A DNA stretch of 64,000 bases, taken from contig OZ244822.1 of NCBI GenBank assembly GCA_965220345.1, forward strand, positions 2,418,001 through 2,482,000. The letters run 5' to 3'. Within the stretch, counting starts at the first letter, position 1; each line of letters opens with the position of its first letter. This DNA comes from Aldehydirespirator sp965220345. GTDB taxonomy: Bacteria > Actinomycetota > Acidimicrobiia > Acidimicrobiales > Aldehydirespiratoraceae. Made by a program: the position numbers and the translations under genes. This document shows positions 25,426-33,020 of the stretch, in pieces. The notes beneath the pieces are model-generated. The model was given only the letters and a program-made list of their open reading frames with translations, had not been told where the DNA came from and searched no databases.

Positions 25426-25806
25426 TTATCCCTCTATGAGACCCCTGTAGCCGTCAGCATCAAGCAGGCGATCAAGTTCAGAAGCCTCATCGAAGGTCAC
25501 TGTGCAGATCCAGCCGTCACCGTATGGATCTTCGTTCAACCTTTGCGGTGACCCGCCGAGTTCGTCGTTGACTTCGGTAACGACACCGCTCACCGGAGCA
25601 AACAGTTCAGAAACAGACTTGGTTGACTCAACCTCACCGAAGGTTTCGCCCTGCTCAACCCTGTCACCTACCTGTGGTAGCTCCACGTAGACCACATCGC
25701 CTAGAGCGTCCTGGGCATAGTCGGTGATACCGATGCGCACAACGTTGCCGTCGGCGACAGCCCATTCGTGATCGGTGGAGTAACGCAATCCGTCTGGAAC
25801 ATTCAT
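25426..25806 (-). CDS. gcvH: Glycine cleavage system H protein
   Basis: This is a 126-residue lipoyl carrier protein. The start NVPDGLRYSTDHEWA and the lipoylation motif GEVESTKSVSELFAPVSG (Lys63) are canonical. ETFGEVES before and NDELGGSPQRLNEDPYGDGW after complete the hammerhead and C-terminal region. ATG at 25806 is chosen; upstream in-frame extension lacks similarity. It is the first gene of the minus-strand block gcvH-garA-ftsR-hpt-bfn-merR-(PD-DEXK)-gcvT and is divergent from the MalK-type ATPase. Confidence 0.95.
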   Translation of the reverse strand: MNVPDGLRYSTDHEWAVADGNVVRIGITDYAQDALGDVVYVELPQVGDRVEQGETFGEVESTKSVSELFAPVSGVVTEVNDELGGSPQRLNEDPYGDGWICTVTFDEASELDRLLDADGYRGLIEG

Positions 25807-25922
25807 AGATACGAAGCTACCCCATAGAGACGCTGAACTCACTACCGAAGATTTCAAGCACTCGGCGGGCAAGTATCGGAACCGCGCCTTGTGTTAGAGT
25901 TACAATCCAAATAGCCGACCAA

Positions 25923-25934
25923 GTAAACGTTTAC
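25923..25934. promoter_or_regulatory. LacI-type operator upstream of the MalK-like gene
   Basis: GTAAACGTTTAC is a perfect palindrome, 22 bases before the ATG. A TACAAT candidate -10 box lies at 25901-25906, so the operator would fall just after the transcription start. It matches the sites before the GH13 and binding-protein genes, implying one shared repressor. Confidence 0.8.
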
Positions 25935-25956
25935 ACAATCAGCGGGAGGAGTTCCG

Positions 25957-27141
25957 ATGGCTGATGTAGTCCTTGAAAATCTCAACAAAGAATACGACAA
26001 CGGCTTCCATGCGGTAACCGACCTCAACCTCAAGATCAACGACGGCGAGTTCTTGGTGATGGTGGGACCCTCGGGCTGTGGCAAATCCACCACGCTGCGC
26101 ATGATCGCCGGGCTAGAGGACATCTCCTCAGGCGAGTTGCGCATCGGCGACCGGGTGGTCAACGAACTGCCACCCAAAGACCGTGACATTGCCATGGTCT
26201 TTCAGAACTATGCCTTGTATCCGCACATGAGCGTCTACGACAACATCGCTTTTTCGTTGAAGCTGTCTCGGCGCCCTCGCAGCGAGATCAAGGAGCGAGT
26301 TTCGGAAGTGGCTCGCATTCTTGAACTTGAGACCCAACTTGACAAGCGGCCTGCTCAGCTCTCTGGCGGTCAGCGTCAGCGAGTCGCTATGGGGCGTGCC
26401 ATTGTGCGTAGACCGCGTGTGTTCCTGCTTGACGAGCCGCTCTCCAACCTTGATGCCAAGCTGCGTGTGCAGATGCGAGCTGAGATCACCGGCTTGCAGC
26501 GCGAGGTGGGCATCACCACGTTCTATGTGACCCACGACCAGGTTGAGGCCATGACTATGGCAGACCGGGTTGCGGTCATCAGCCGTGGTGTGCTTCAGCA
26601 GGTGGACAGCCCGATGACGCTTTTCAACGAGCCTGACAATCTTTTCGTGGCGGCTTTCATCGGTTCGCCTTCAATGAACATCATGGAGGGCGAACTCAAC
26701 CGCAACGGTCAAGGCATCAAAATGACTTTAGGGAGCCAAACCTTGGCGGTACCCGACGAAGTGCTCAGCAATCGTCCCGCTCTGGAAAGTTATCTCGGCA
26801 AGAAGATTGCTATCGGGCTTCGTCCTAAGGATCTTGAAGATGCTGCGGTTGTGTCGGATCATCCCGATGATCAGAGGATCAAGGTGTCGGTGCAGCACAC
26901 CGAAGCCCTTGGCTTTGAGATCATCGCCTACTTCGATATTGATGCCAAGCCGGTTATCTCTAGGGACGCACTGGAACTCAGCGACGAAGAAGTCGAAGCG
27001 GTCGAAACCTCCGCAACACGGATGAATGCCCGCTTCAATCCCACCACCGAAGTGCGTTCAGGTGACATGATCGACGTTGCCGTGACAGTCGGCAACGCCC
27101 ACTTCTTTGATCTAGATACCGGTCTAGCGATCCGCTCCTAG
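25957..27141 (+). CDS. MalK/UgpC-type sugar ABC transporter ATP-binding protein
   Basis: This 394-residue ATPase drives CUT1-type importers. Walker A GPSGCGKST is near residue 37, the Q-loop is VFQNYALYPHMSV, the signature LSGGQRQRVAMGRA, and Walker B FLLDEPLSNLDAKLR. The C-terminal ~150 residues form the TOBE/regulatory domain found in MalK, MsmK and UgpC. A GGGAGGA ribosome site precedes the ATG. It is separated from its permeases (about 5 kb away on the other strand) but shares a LacI operator with the binding-protein and GH13 genes, so it most likely powers that importer; one MalK-type ATPase can serve several. Its stop overlaps the convergent GH13 stop at CTAG. Confidence 0.92.
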   Translation: MADVVLENLNKEYDNGFHAVTDLNLKINDGEFLVMVGPSGCGKSTTLRMIAGLEDISSGELRIGDRVVNELPPKDRDIAMVFQNYALYPHMSVYDNIAFSLKLSRRPRSEIKERVSEVARILELETQLDKRPAQLSGGQRQRVAMGRAIVRRPRVFLLDEPLSNLDAKLRVQMRAEITGLQREVGITTFYVTHDQVEAMTMADRVAVISRGVLQQVDSPMTLFNEPDNLFVAAFIGSPSMNIMEGELNRNGQGIKMTLGSQTLAVPDEVLSNRPALESYLGKKIAIGLRPKDLEDAAVVSDHPDDQRIKVSVQHTEALGFEIIAYFDIDAKPVISRDALELSDEEVEAVETSATRMNARFNPTTEVRSGDMIDVAVTVGNAHFFDLDTGLAIRS

Positions 27142-28781
27142 CCCGCGCTAGTCGTTTTGAACACCAGCGTGGTTTCTGCTGGGATCAAAACAGTGTCATC
27201 TGTGTTGTTGATCTGACTGATGCTGCCTGAGTCATGGCTCGCGTAAACGATCTGCCAGCCGCTTGAGTCCAACTGGAAGCTGGTTGATTGCGCCGACATG
27301 TTGGCTATCACCAAGATGCTGCCTCGTCGCAGCGCAGCAACTAGCGGATCAGCCGACTCAAGCCATTGCAGAGGTGCTCGCCACATGTCGGGATGGCTGC
27401 GCCGCATAGCCAGCAGGCTGCGATAGTGATGCACAGGTGCTAAGGGATCATTGCGCTGAGCAGCGACTGTCTGCTCGTCGGGGCGAAGCTCAGAGTCGAT
27501 CCAAGGAGCCCCAGACGAAAAACCGTTCTGCGGTCCAGCATCCCAGGGCATCGGTGTACGGCAACCGTCGCGGATCGCGACTGGGTCATAATGATCGCCT
27601 CTCAAGACACCGTCAGCCAGACCTAGTTCTTCTCCCTGATACAGAAACGGGGTTCCGCCGAGTGCCATAAAAAGCGTGCTCACAGCTAGCGAACGCCGTA
27701 GGCCTGCTTCTCCACCACCGAAACGGGTAACCGGGCGCGGACGGTCGTGGTTACTAACCACCCATGAAACACCTTCGGGTGCTGCATCATGCATGGACCG
27801 CACCATCTGCAACAGCAGTCCAGGATCCCAGCCCATTATCGCTGTGCGCAAAAAGAAAGCTTGATCCAGCGCACCCGCAGCTACATAACGTGCCATCCCG
27901 TCAGGCCAGGGTGCGTTGACCTCACCGAGCAGCATCACCTGATGAGGTTCACAAACCTGCTTCCAACGCTCAAATATTTCAATGTTGGATGGTTGGTCCA
28001 TGTCGTGGCGATGCTCAAAAGCCGCGAACGCTTCAAAGGGATGCATTGAGTCGTGCAACGGCGCTGTTTGGGGATTGTCACGCAGTTCAGCGTCTTTGAT
28101 TAATCCGTGAGCCACATCAACACGGAAGCCGTCAACACCGCGCTCAATCCACCAGCGCAGGATCGCATCGAACTCGTCGCGCACTGCTGGGCTGCGCCAG
28201 TTCAAATCTGGTTGCTCCGGCAAGAACAGATGGCACCAGTACTGGCCTGAAGCTTCGTCCAAAGTCCAAGCCGGACCCCCGAAATGGCTCAACCAGTTGT
28301 TGGGCGGGCCGCCGTTAGGCGCAGGATCAGCCCAGATGTAACGCTGACGTTCTGGGGAACTCGGATTATGCCGGGCAAAAGTGAACCAGGGATGCTCAAT
28401 CGAGGTGTGGTTCGGCACGACATCAACCATGATCCTCATGCCTCGGCGGTGGACTTCTTTCACCAGTTCATCAAAATCTTCGATGGTTCCGTGACGGCCA
28501 GCGACTCCGCAATAGTCGCTGACATCGTACCCGTGGTCATGGCACGGCGACGGATAAAACGGGGTCAGCCAGACGATGTCTACGCCTAGCCAACTCAAAT
28601 AATCCAGCTTGCCAATGACTCCGGCTAGGTCTCCGATACCGTCACCATTGGAGTCAGCGAATGAGCGGATGTAGACCTCATAACCAACAGCACCTTTCCA
28701 CCACGGCTCATTACTCGCAGTTGAGGTGCCATTAGGAGTAGAGGCTGCGATCGTGCCAGCGCCTTTTGGGGATTGTTCCAC
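27138..28781 (-). CDS. GH13 alpha-glucosidase
   Basis: This is a cytoplasmic enzyme of about 547 residues in the alpha-amylase clan, probably an exo-acting alpha-glucosidase of the oligo-1,6-glucosidase/AglA group. The conserved regions are DVVPNHTS (near 118), GFRVDVAHG with the Asp nucleophile (near 218), LLGEVNAPW with the acid/base Glu (near 282) and VVSNHDRPRP (near 342). There is no signal peptide. The open frame continues upstream to 29033 but crosses a LacI operator and the neighbouring stop codon; GTG at 28781 gives the normal length and begins just before WWKGAVGYEVYIRSF. It is controlled with the MalK-like and binding-protein genes. Confidence 0.9.
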   Translation of the reverse strand: MEQSPKGAGTIAASTPNGTSTASNEPWWKGAVGYEVYIRSFADSNGDGIGDLAGVIGKLDYLSWLGVDIVWLTPFYPSPCHDHGYDVSDYCGVAGRHGTIEDFDELVKEVHRRGMRIMVDVVPNHTSIEHPWFTFARHNPSSPERQRYIWADPAPNGGPPNNWLSHFGGPAWTLDEASGQYWCHLFLPEQPDLNWRSPAVRDEFDAILRWWIERGVDGFRVDVAHGLIKDAELRDNPQTAPLHDSMHPFEAFAAFEHRHDMDQPSNIEIFERWKQVCEPHQVMLLGEVNAPWPDGMARYVAAGALDQAFFLRTAIMGWDPGLLLQMVRSMHDAAPEGVSWVVSNHDRPRPVTRFGGGEAGLRRSLAVSTLFMALGGTPFLYQGEELGLADGVLRGDHYDPVAIRDGCRTPMPWDAGPQNGFSSGAPWIDSELRPDEQTVAAQRNDPLAPVHHYRSLLAMRRSHPDMWRAPLQWLESADPLVAALRRGSILVIANMSAQSTSFQLDSSGWQIVYASHDSGSISQINNTDDTVLIPAETTLVFKTTSAG

Positions 28782-28800
28782 GCTCAGCTGAGACCTTTCC

Positions 28801-28812
28801 GTAAACGTTTGC
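28801..28812. promoter_or_regulatory. LacI-type operator upstream of the GH13 gene
   Basis: GTAAACGTTTGC lies 19 bases before the proposed GTG start of the alpha-glucosidase. It differs at one position from the perfect palindrome upstream of the MalK-like gene. Confidence 0.75.
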
Positions 28813-28878
28813 AGTCGTTCAACTCTAGTAGCAAACGCCAAATCGTTGTAGGCAAAGCCGCTGCTACTACTGCGACGC

Positions 28879-30012
28879 TCAGTTGCGGGATCTAAGAGCC
28901 TGAGGAGGCTCGCTGGGAAGGTGTCCATGGTTGATCCGAGGCAGCACGCTTTGACCAACTCGTGAGCACTCCTCAATGTGGGGGTATCCAGACAAGATGA
29001 ACGCATCAATACCGACACGGCGATAAGCGTCAAGCTTGGCAGCTACCTCATCAGGGTCACCAACGATTGCGGCACCTGCTCCCGAACGAGCTCTACCAAC
29101 ACCAGTCCAAAGGTTGGCTTCTACGTAGCCATCTGTGTCGCTTTCTTCACGTAGCTGCGCTTGACGCTGCACCCCGACCGAGGCGGCATCAAGAGATCGT
29201 CCCCTGATGGTGGCACCCACATCATCGTCGAGTTTGCTCACCAACGCCGCGGCGGCAGCTTGAGCGTCCGCAGAGGTTTCACGCACGATGACATGGCTGC
29301 GAAGGCCGTAACGCAGCCAACGACCATGCCGAGCGGCGCGCTGCTTCATGTCGTTGACGGTTTCGGCTACGCCAGCCACAGTGTCTGGCCAGGTCAAGAA
29401 GACATCACTAGCTTCAGCAGCGGTTTCTTTGGCCGCTTCAGAGAAACCCCCAAAATAAAACAGCGGACACCTGCCCGACACAGTATGCGCCCGCGGCGGG
29501 TCAAGGGTCAGTTCCACGAACTCGCCGTGAAAGTCAATCGACTCGCCGTTGAGCAACATGTGCAACACTTTCATCCATTCCAAGGTGCGGCGATAACGCG
29601 GCGCTGACTCCAGTGTCTCGCCGGGCATGTCACTGGAAATAATATTGACGGTGAGCCGCCCGTTGAGCATTCTGTCTATGGTGGCGAGTTGTCGGGCTAG
29701 TTGCGGCAGCCAAAGTTCTCCCATACGCACCGCTAGCAGTAGCCGCATACGCTTGGTGAGCGGCGCGACAGCAGCCGCGAAGGCGGTGGCATCTATGCCG
29801 AGCGCATATCCCGACGGCAGCAAAATATTGTCGAAACCGTTCTGCTCGGCGGTCAGGGTTATGTCACGACAATGTTCCCAGCTGCTAGCCAGCTCTGGTT
29901 CAGCAACACCCAGGTAGCGGTAGTCGTCGTCGCAGAGTGCAGCGAACCAGGACACCTCAACCTGCGCTTCAACGCTCGCGTCCTCGGGCTCATTTACCCG
30001 TTTGATGCTCAC
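28879..30012 (-). CDS. SsuD/SmoC-like FMNH2-dependent sulfonate monooxygenase
   Basis: This 377-residue protein is an LLM-class flavin monooxygenase. Several stretches track the alkanesulfonate monooxygenase SsuD: RLTVNIISSDMPGE, PLFYFGGFSEAAKETAAEAS, VFLTWPD, RYGLRSHVIVRET, NLWTGVGRARSGAGAAIVGD and IDAFILSGYPHIEE. Such enzymes split C-S bonds of sulfonates to an aldehyde and sulfite, using reduced FMN. SmoC, acting on sulfoquinovose, is of this type. The partner flavin reductase is not in the window. Its start overlaps the aldo/keto reductase stop by four bases (ATGA). In this sugar-uptake context sulfoquinovose is the most attractive substrate, but other alkanesulfonates are possible. Confidence 0.85.
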   Translation of the reverse strand: MSIKRVNEPEDASVEAQVEVSWFAALCDDDYRYLGVAEPELASSWEHCRDITLTAEQNGFDNILLPSGYALGIDATAFAAAVAPLTKRMRLLLAVRMGELWLPQLARQLATIDRMLNGRLTVNIISSDMPGETLESAPRYRRTLEWMKVLHMLLNGESIDFHGEFVELTLDPPRAHTVSGRCPLFYFGGFSEAAKETAAEASDVFLTWPDTVAGVAETVNDMKQRAARHGRWLRYGLRSHVIVRETSADAQAAAAALVSKLDDDVGATIRGRSLDAASVGVQRQAQLREESDTDGYVEANLWTGVGRARSGAGAAIVGDPDEVAAKLDAYRRVGIDAFILSGYPHIEECSRVGQSVLPRINHGHLPSEPPQALRSRN

Positions 30013-30932
30013 GGCAGTCGTGTCCCCTGGGATGCTTCGATCACATCGTAAACGTCGTTGCGGTCAAGATGCACGTTCGGTGCCTTTGACAACTTTGTTA
30101 GCCGGTCGGGTTGCTGCGTGCCGAGCAGCGCGACCGGACGAGCTGGATGGGCTAGCACGAACGCCAGCGCTACCGTGGCACGATCCACGTTTTCTCGTTC
30201 TGCTAGCCGGTCAAGCACTGCAAGCAGTTCGTCAGCCACAGCAGCACCACGCTGATCATCTGCGCTGCTAGCCAAACGACCGCCTCCGAGCGGACTCCAC
30301 ACCAGCGGCAACACACCGATACGCATACAAAAGTCGAAGGTTCCATCGTGGAGAGGATCTAGATGCGCCGCCGAATACTGCGGCTGGGTTGCTGCCAGCG
30401 CAAACGGCAAATGAGCTGCCAAAGCTTCATGCTGAGCGACTGTGAAGTTGGATACTCCGACCTCACGAATCTTGCCTGCTGCGCGCAGTTCGCTGAGAGC
30501 TTCAGCAAGCTCGGCGGGATGCGTCAACATGTCGGGGCGGTGTATCTGATACAGATCAATCACGTCAACTCCAAGACGTCGCAGCGAGGCTTCACACGCA
30601 GCAGTGATCGCCTCGCGACCAGAGTTATACGGCACTGCCGGAATGATGCCACCTTTGGTGGCTAGCACCATCTGCTCGCGCAACTGCGGTGCGGCGGCGA
30701 GTATGCGTCCGAGGTTGGCTTCGGCTTCACCGAATGCACTTCCGCCCCAGTTCAATCCGTAAACATCGGCTGTGTCAACCAGGTTCATACCGAGATCTAG
30801 ACCGGTCTCAATCACGGCTCGAAGCTCATCATCGGGTCGTGCCACCAACCGCCAGCAACCCAGACCAAGTGGGGCAACACGCAATGCTTCACCTAGCGGC
30901 CGGGCATCACGGTCAATGAGTCCTGTCTTCAT
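30009..30932 (-). CDS. Aldo/keto reductase (possible SmoB-like)
   Basis: This 307-residue NAD(P)H-dependent oxidoreductase is a TIM barrel. The catalytic tetrad is visible as Asp and Tyr in LVDTADVYG, Lys in LATKGGI and His in LYQIHRPD. GKIREVGVSNFTVAQ is the family loop. Translational coupling to the SsuD-like monooxygenase suggests the two act in sequence. In the sulfo-SMO pathway the corresponding reductase (SmoB) turns 6-oxo-glucose into glucose. It is divergent from the Gfo/Idh gene, with a 59-base gap that must hold both promoters. Substrate assignment is inference. Confidence 0.88.
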   Translation of the reverse strand: MKTGLIDRDARPLGEALRVAPLGLGCWRLVARPDDELRAVIETGLDLGMNLVDTADVYGLNWGGSAFGEAEANLGRILAAAPQLREQMVLATKGGIIPAVPYNSGREAITAACEASLRRLGVDVIDLYQIHRPDMLTHPAELAEALSELRAAGKIREVGVSNFTVAQHEALAAHLPFALAATQPQYSAAHLDPLHDGTFDFCMRIGVLPLVWSPLGGGRLASSADDQRGAAVADELLAVLDRLAERENVDRATVALAFVLAHPARPVALLGTQQPDRLTKLSKAPNVHLDRNDVYDVIEASQGTRLP

Positions 30933-30991
30933 TAGTCTGTTACTCCTGAGAAACCTGATGTCACAACCCTGCGATTGCCGCCCATTGCTCC

Positions 30992-32074
30992 ATGAGTTCT
31001 GAGGTGCGCTACGGCGTGATCGGCACAGGAATGATGGGCCGTGAACATGTCGTCAACTTGATCCATTTGCCTGGTGCTCAGGTCACAGCGCTGGCAGACA
31101 CTCATCCGGCTTCGCTGCGGGCTGCGGCTGAACTGGCACCTGAAGCGGCCTGCTTCGGTGACTTCCGTGCTCTGCTGGGGTCGGGCTTGTGTGACGCTGT
31201 GGTGGTGTCCACACCGAACATGACTCATGCTTCGGTGCTTTTGGAGATACTTGGCAGCGACCTGCATGTGCTGGTAGAGAAGCCTCTGTCTACCAACACA
31301 AAAGACTGTCAACGAGTTCTTGAAGCCGCGCAAAACCATAGCGGGCTGATCTGGGTAGGGCTCGAATACCGCTTCATGGCACCCTTCGCACGGCTCATAG
31401 CCGAAGCCAAGAACGGCACCGCTGGACGTGTTTGGATGGTGTCGCTGCGTGAGCACCGCTTTCCTTTCTTGTCGAAGGTCAATGACTGGAACCGTTTCGC
31501 CGCCAACACCGGTGGAACTCTGATCGAGAAATGCTGCCATTTCTTTGATTTGATGAACCAGGTGATGCCCAGCGAACCTGAACGGGTCTACGCTTCGGGA
31601 AGCCAGCTCGTGAACCATCTTGATGAGCGATACAACGGCCACACTCCCGACATTATCGATAGCGCATATGTGGTGGTCGACTACCAAGACGGCGCTCGCG
31701 GCTTGCTTGACTTGTGCATGTTCGCTGATGCCAGCCACGACCAGCAAGAGTTCGCGGTGATGGGCGACAAAGGCAAGATCGAAGCTCTGGTTCCTTCCGA
31801 CATCGTGCGGATCGGCTTGCGCGATAGCCACACTATCGGCAACGTCACCACCGAGAAGGTGACCTCCACGGCTGCTTATATGGGTTTGCATCACGGGTCT
31901 AGCTACATTGAGCATCAGCATTTCCTTGAAGCGATCTGCTCTCTTAACACCGCTGAGCGCCGTGAGTCTTCGGTGGTGAGCCTGCAGGCTGGGATGCTGG
32001 CAGTCGCGATGGGTGCCGCGGGTCACCAATCAATCCTTAGAGGCTCGGCGGTTCATCTCAGCGAAGTGCTGTGA
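30992..32074 (+). CDS. Gfo/Idh/MocA-family protein, possible NAD-dependent glycosidase
   Basis: This is a 360-residue Rossmann-fold protein. It has RYGVIGTGMMGREHV at the N-terminus, VVVSTPNMTH, and the family VEKPLSTN motif with the catalytic Lys, then GGTLIEKCCHFFDLMN with the conserved His. The family includes inositol dehydrogenases, many sugar dehydrogenases, and NAD-dependent glycosidases such as the sulfoquinovosidases of GH188. Being divergent from an aldo/keto reductase/SsuD-like pair and close to a sugar importer and glycerol kinase, a sulfoquinovosyl-glycerol hydrolase is plausible, but an ordinary sugar dehydrogenase cannot be excluded from sequence alone. It is convergent to the MalG-like permease with only 10 bases between stops. 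Confidence 0.85.
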   Translation: MSSEVRYGVIGTGMMGREHVVNLIHLPGAQVTALADTHPASLRAAAELAPEAACFGDFRALLGSGLCDAVVVSTPNMTHASVLLEILGSDLHVLVEKPLSTNTKDCQRVLEAAQNHSGLIWVGLEYRFMAPFARLIAEAKNGTAGRVWMVSLREHRFPFLSKVNDWNRFAANTGGTLIEKCCHFFDLMNQVMPSEPERVYASGSQLVNHLDERYNGHTPDIIDSAYVVVDYQDGARGLLDLCMFADASHDQQEFAVMGDKGKIEALVPSDIVRIGLRDSHTIGNVTTEKVTSTAAYMGLHHGSSYIEHQHFLEAICSLNTAERRESSVVSLQAGMLAVAMGAAGHQSILRGSAVHLSEVL

Positions 32075-32084
32075 AAAGGTTTGT

Positions 32085-33020
32085 TCATCCCTTCACGGAG
32101 CCTGCCAGCAAGCCCCGCACGAAATGTCGTTGCAGACTAAAGAAGACAATCAACGGCAGGATCATGATCACAAAAGCCGAAGCGAAACGCAGCTGGAAAT
32201 TGGAGCCCCGCTCCCCTACCAAGTTGACCAAAGCAATGGTCATGGGCTCATTATCGGTGAGTAGTACTGCCGCTACCAGATAATCGTTCCAGGTCCATAG
32301 GAACTGAAACACTGCGAAAGCTGCCAACGCAGGGCGAGCCAATGGCAGCACCAGCCTCCAGAAAATCGTGAAATGGCTAGCACCGTCAATCCGTGCTGCT
32401 TCAAATATTGAGCGCGGTAGCTGGCTAATGAAGTTGTGAAGCAACAGCACCGCTAACGGCAAACCGAATGCAGTGTGAGTGAGCCACACCGCAGCAGCAG
32501 TATTCGCAATCCCTAGATCTGGGAACAGCACAAAAGTCCAGTCAAGGCCGGGAATAGTGAAACGAGCTCCGTTGTTGAAGAGCTGCAGAAGCGGCACGAA
32601 AGCCATCTGGTTCGGCAGCGCGATCATCGAAACCAGCGCAATAAACAGCCAGTTGCGGCCTCGGAACTCCATCCAAGCAAAGCCATAGGCTGCGAAAGCG
32701 GCTACCGCTATCGGAATGATGGTGGCAGGGATCACTATCGCCATGGAGTTAAGCGCGAACTCCCACATTGAAGGCTGCGCGGCGCTGTCACGGAAAATGT
32801 CGCGATAGTTCTGAAGCGTGAAATTGTCGAAATCGTTCCATGCGGTCCACCAGCCCGAATCGTTGATGTCCGCGACTTTGCGGAAAGACGAGACAAACAA
32901 TCCAAGAGTCGGCACTGTCCAGATCACTACCACCAGCCAGACCACCCAGGTCGGCAGCGAACCCAACATATCCCGCAAGCGTCGGCCTGTGGGAGGTGGG
33001 AGAGTCACTTGAGCGCTCAC
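32085..33020 (-). CDS. CUT1 sugar ABC transporter permease (MalG/AglG-like)
   Basis: This is a 311-residue membrane protein with about six hydrophobic helices. The EAA loop that contacts the ATPase is IFEAARIDGASHFTIFWRLV, followed by PLARPALAAFA. The N-terminal TWVVWLVVVIWTVPTLGLF and VSSFR region is typical of MalG-class subunits. Its start overlaps the stop of the larger permease gene by four bases, so the two subunits are translated together. It forms a heterodimer with that protein and should be energised by the MalK-like ATPase. Confidence 0.93.
   Translation of the reverse strand: MSAQVTLPPPTGRRLRDMLGSLPTWVVWLVVVIWTVPTLGLFVSSFRKVADINDSGWWTAWNDFDNFTLQNYRDIFRDSAAQPSMWEFALNSMAIVIPATIIPIAVAAFAAYGFAWMEFRGRNWLFIALVSMIALPNQMAFVPLLQLFNNGARFTIPGLDWTFVLFPDLGIANTAAAVWLTHTAFGLPLAVLLLHNFISQLPRSIFEAARIDGASHFTIFWRLVLPLARPALAAFAVFQFLWTWNDYLVAAVLLTDNEPMTIALVNLVGERGSNFQLRFASAFVIMILPLIVFFSLQRHFVRGLLAGSVKG

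Noticed and set aside
28782..29033. N-terminal extension of the GH13 frame
   Set aside because: It crosses the LacI operator and the end of the monooxygenase gene; GTG at 28781 gives normal GH13 length.
30932..32029. 365-codon open frame on the minus strand, opposite the Gfo/Idh gene
   Set aside because: It is antisense to a clear family protein, is His/Gln/Arg-rich without domains, and arises from the codon bias of the real gene.
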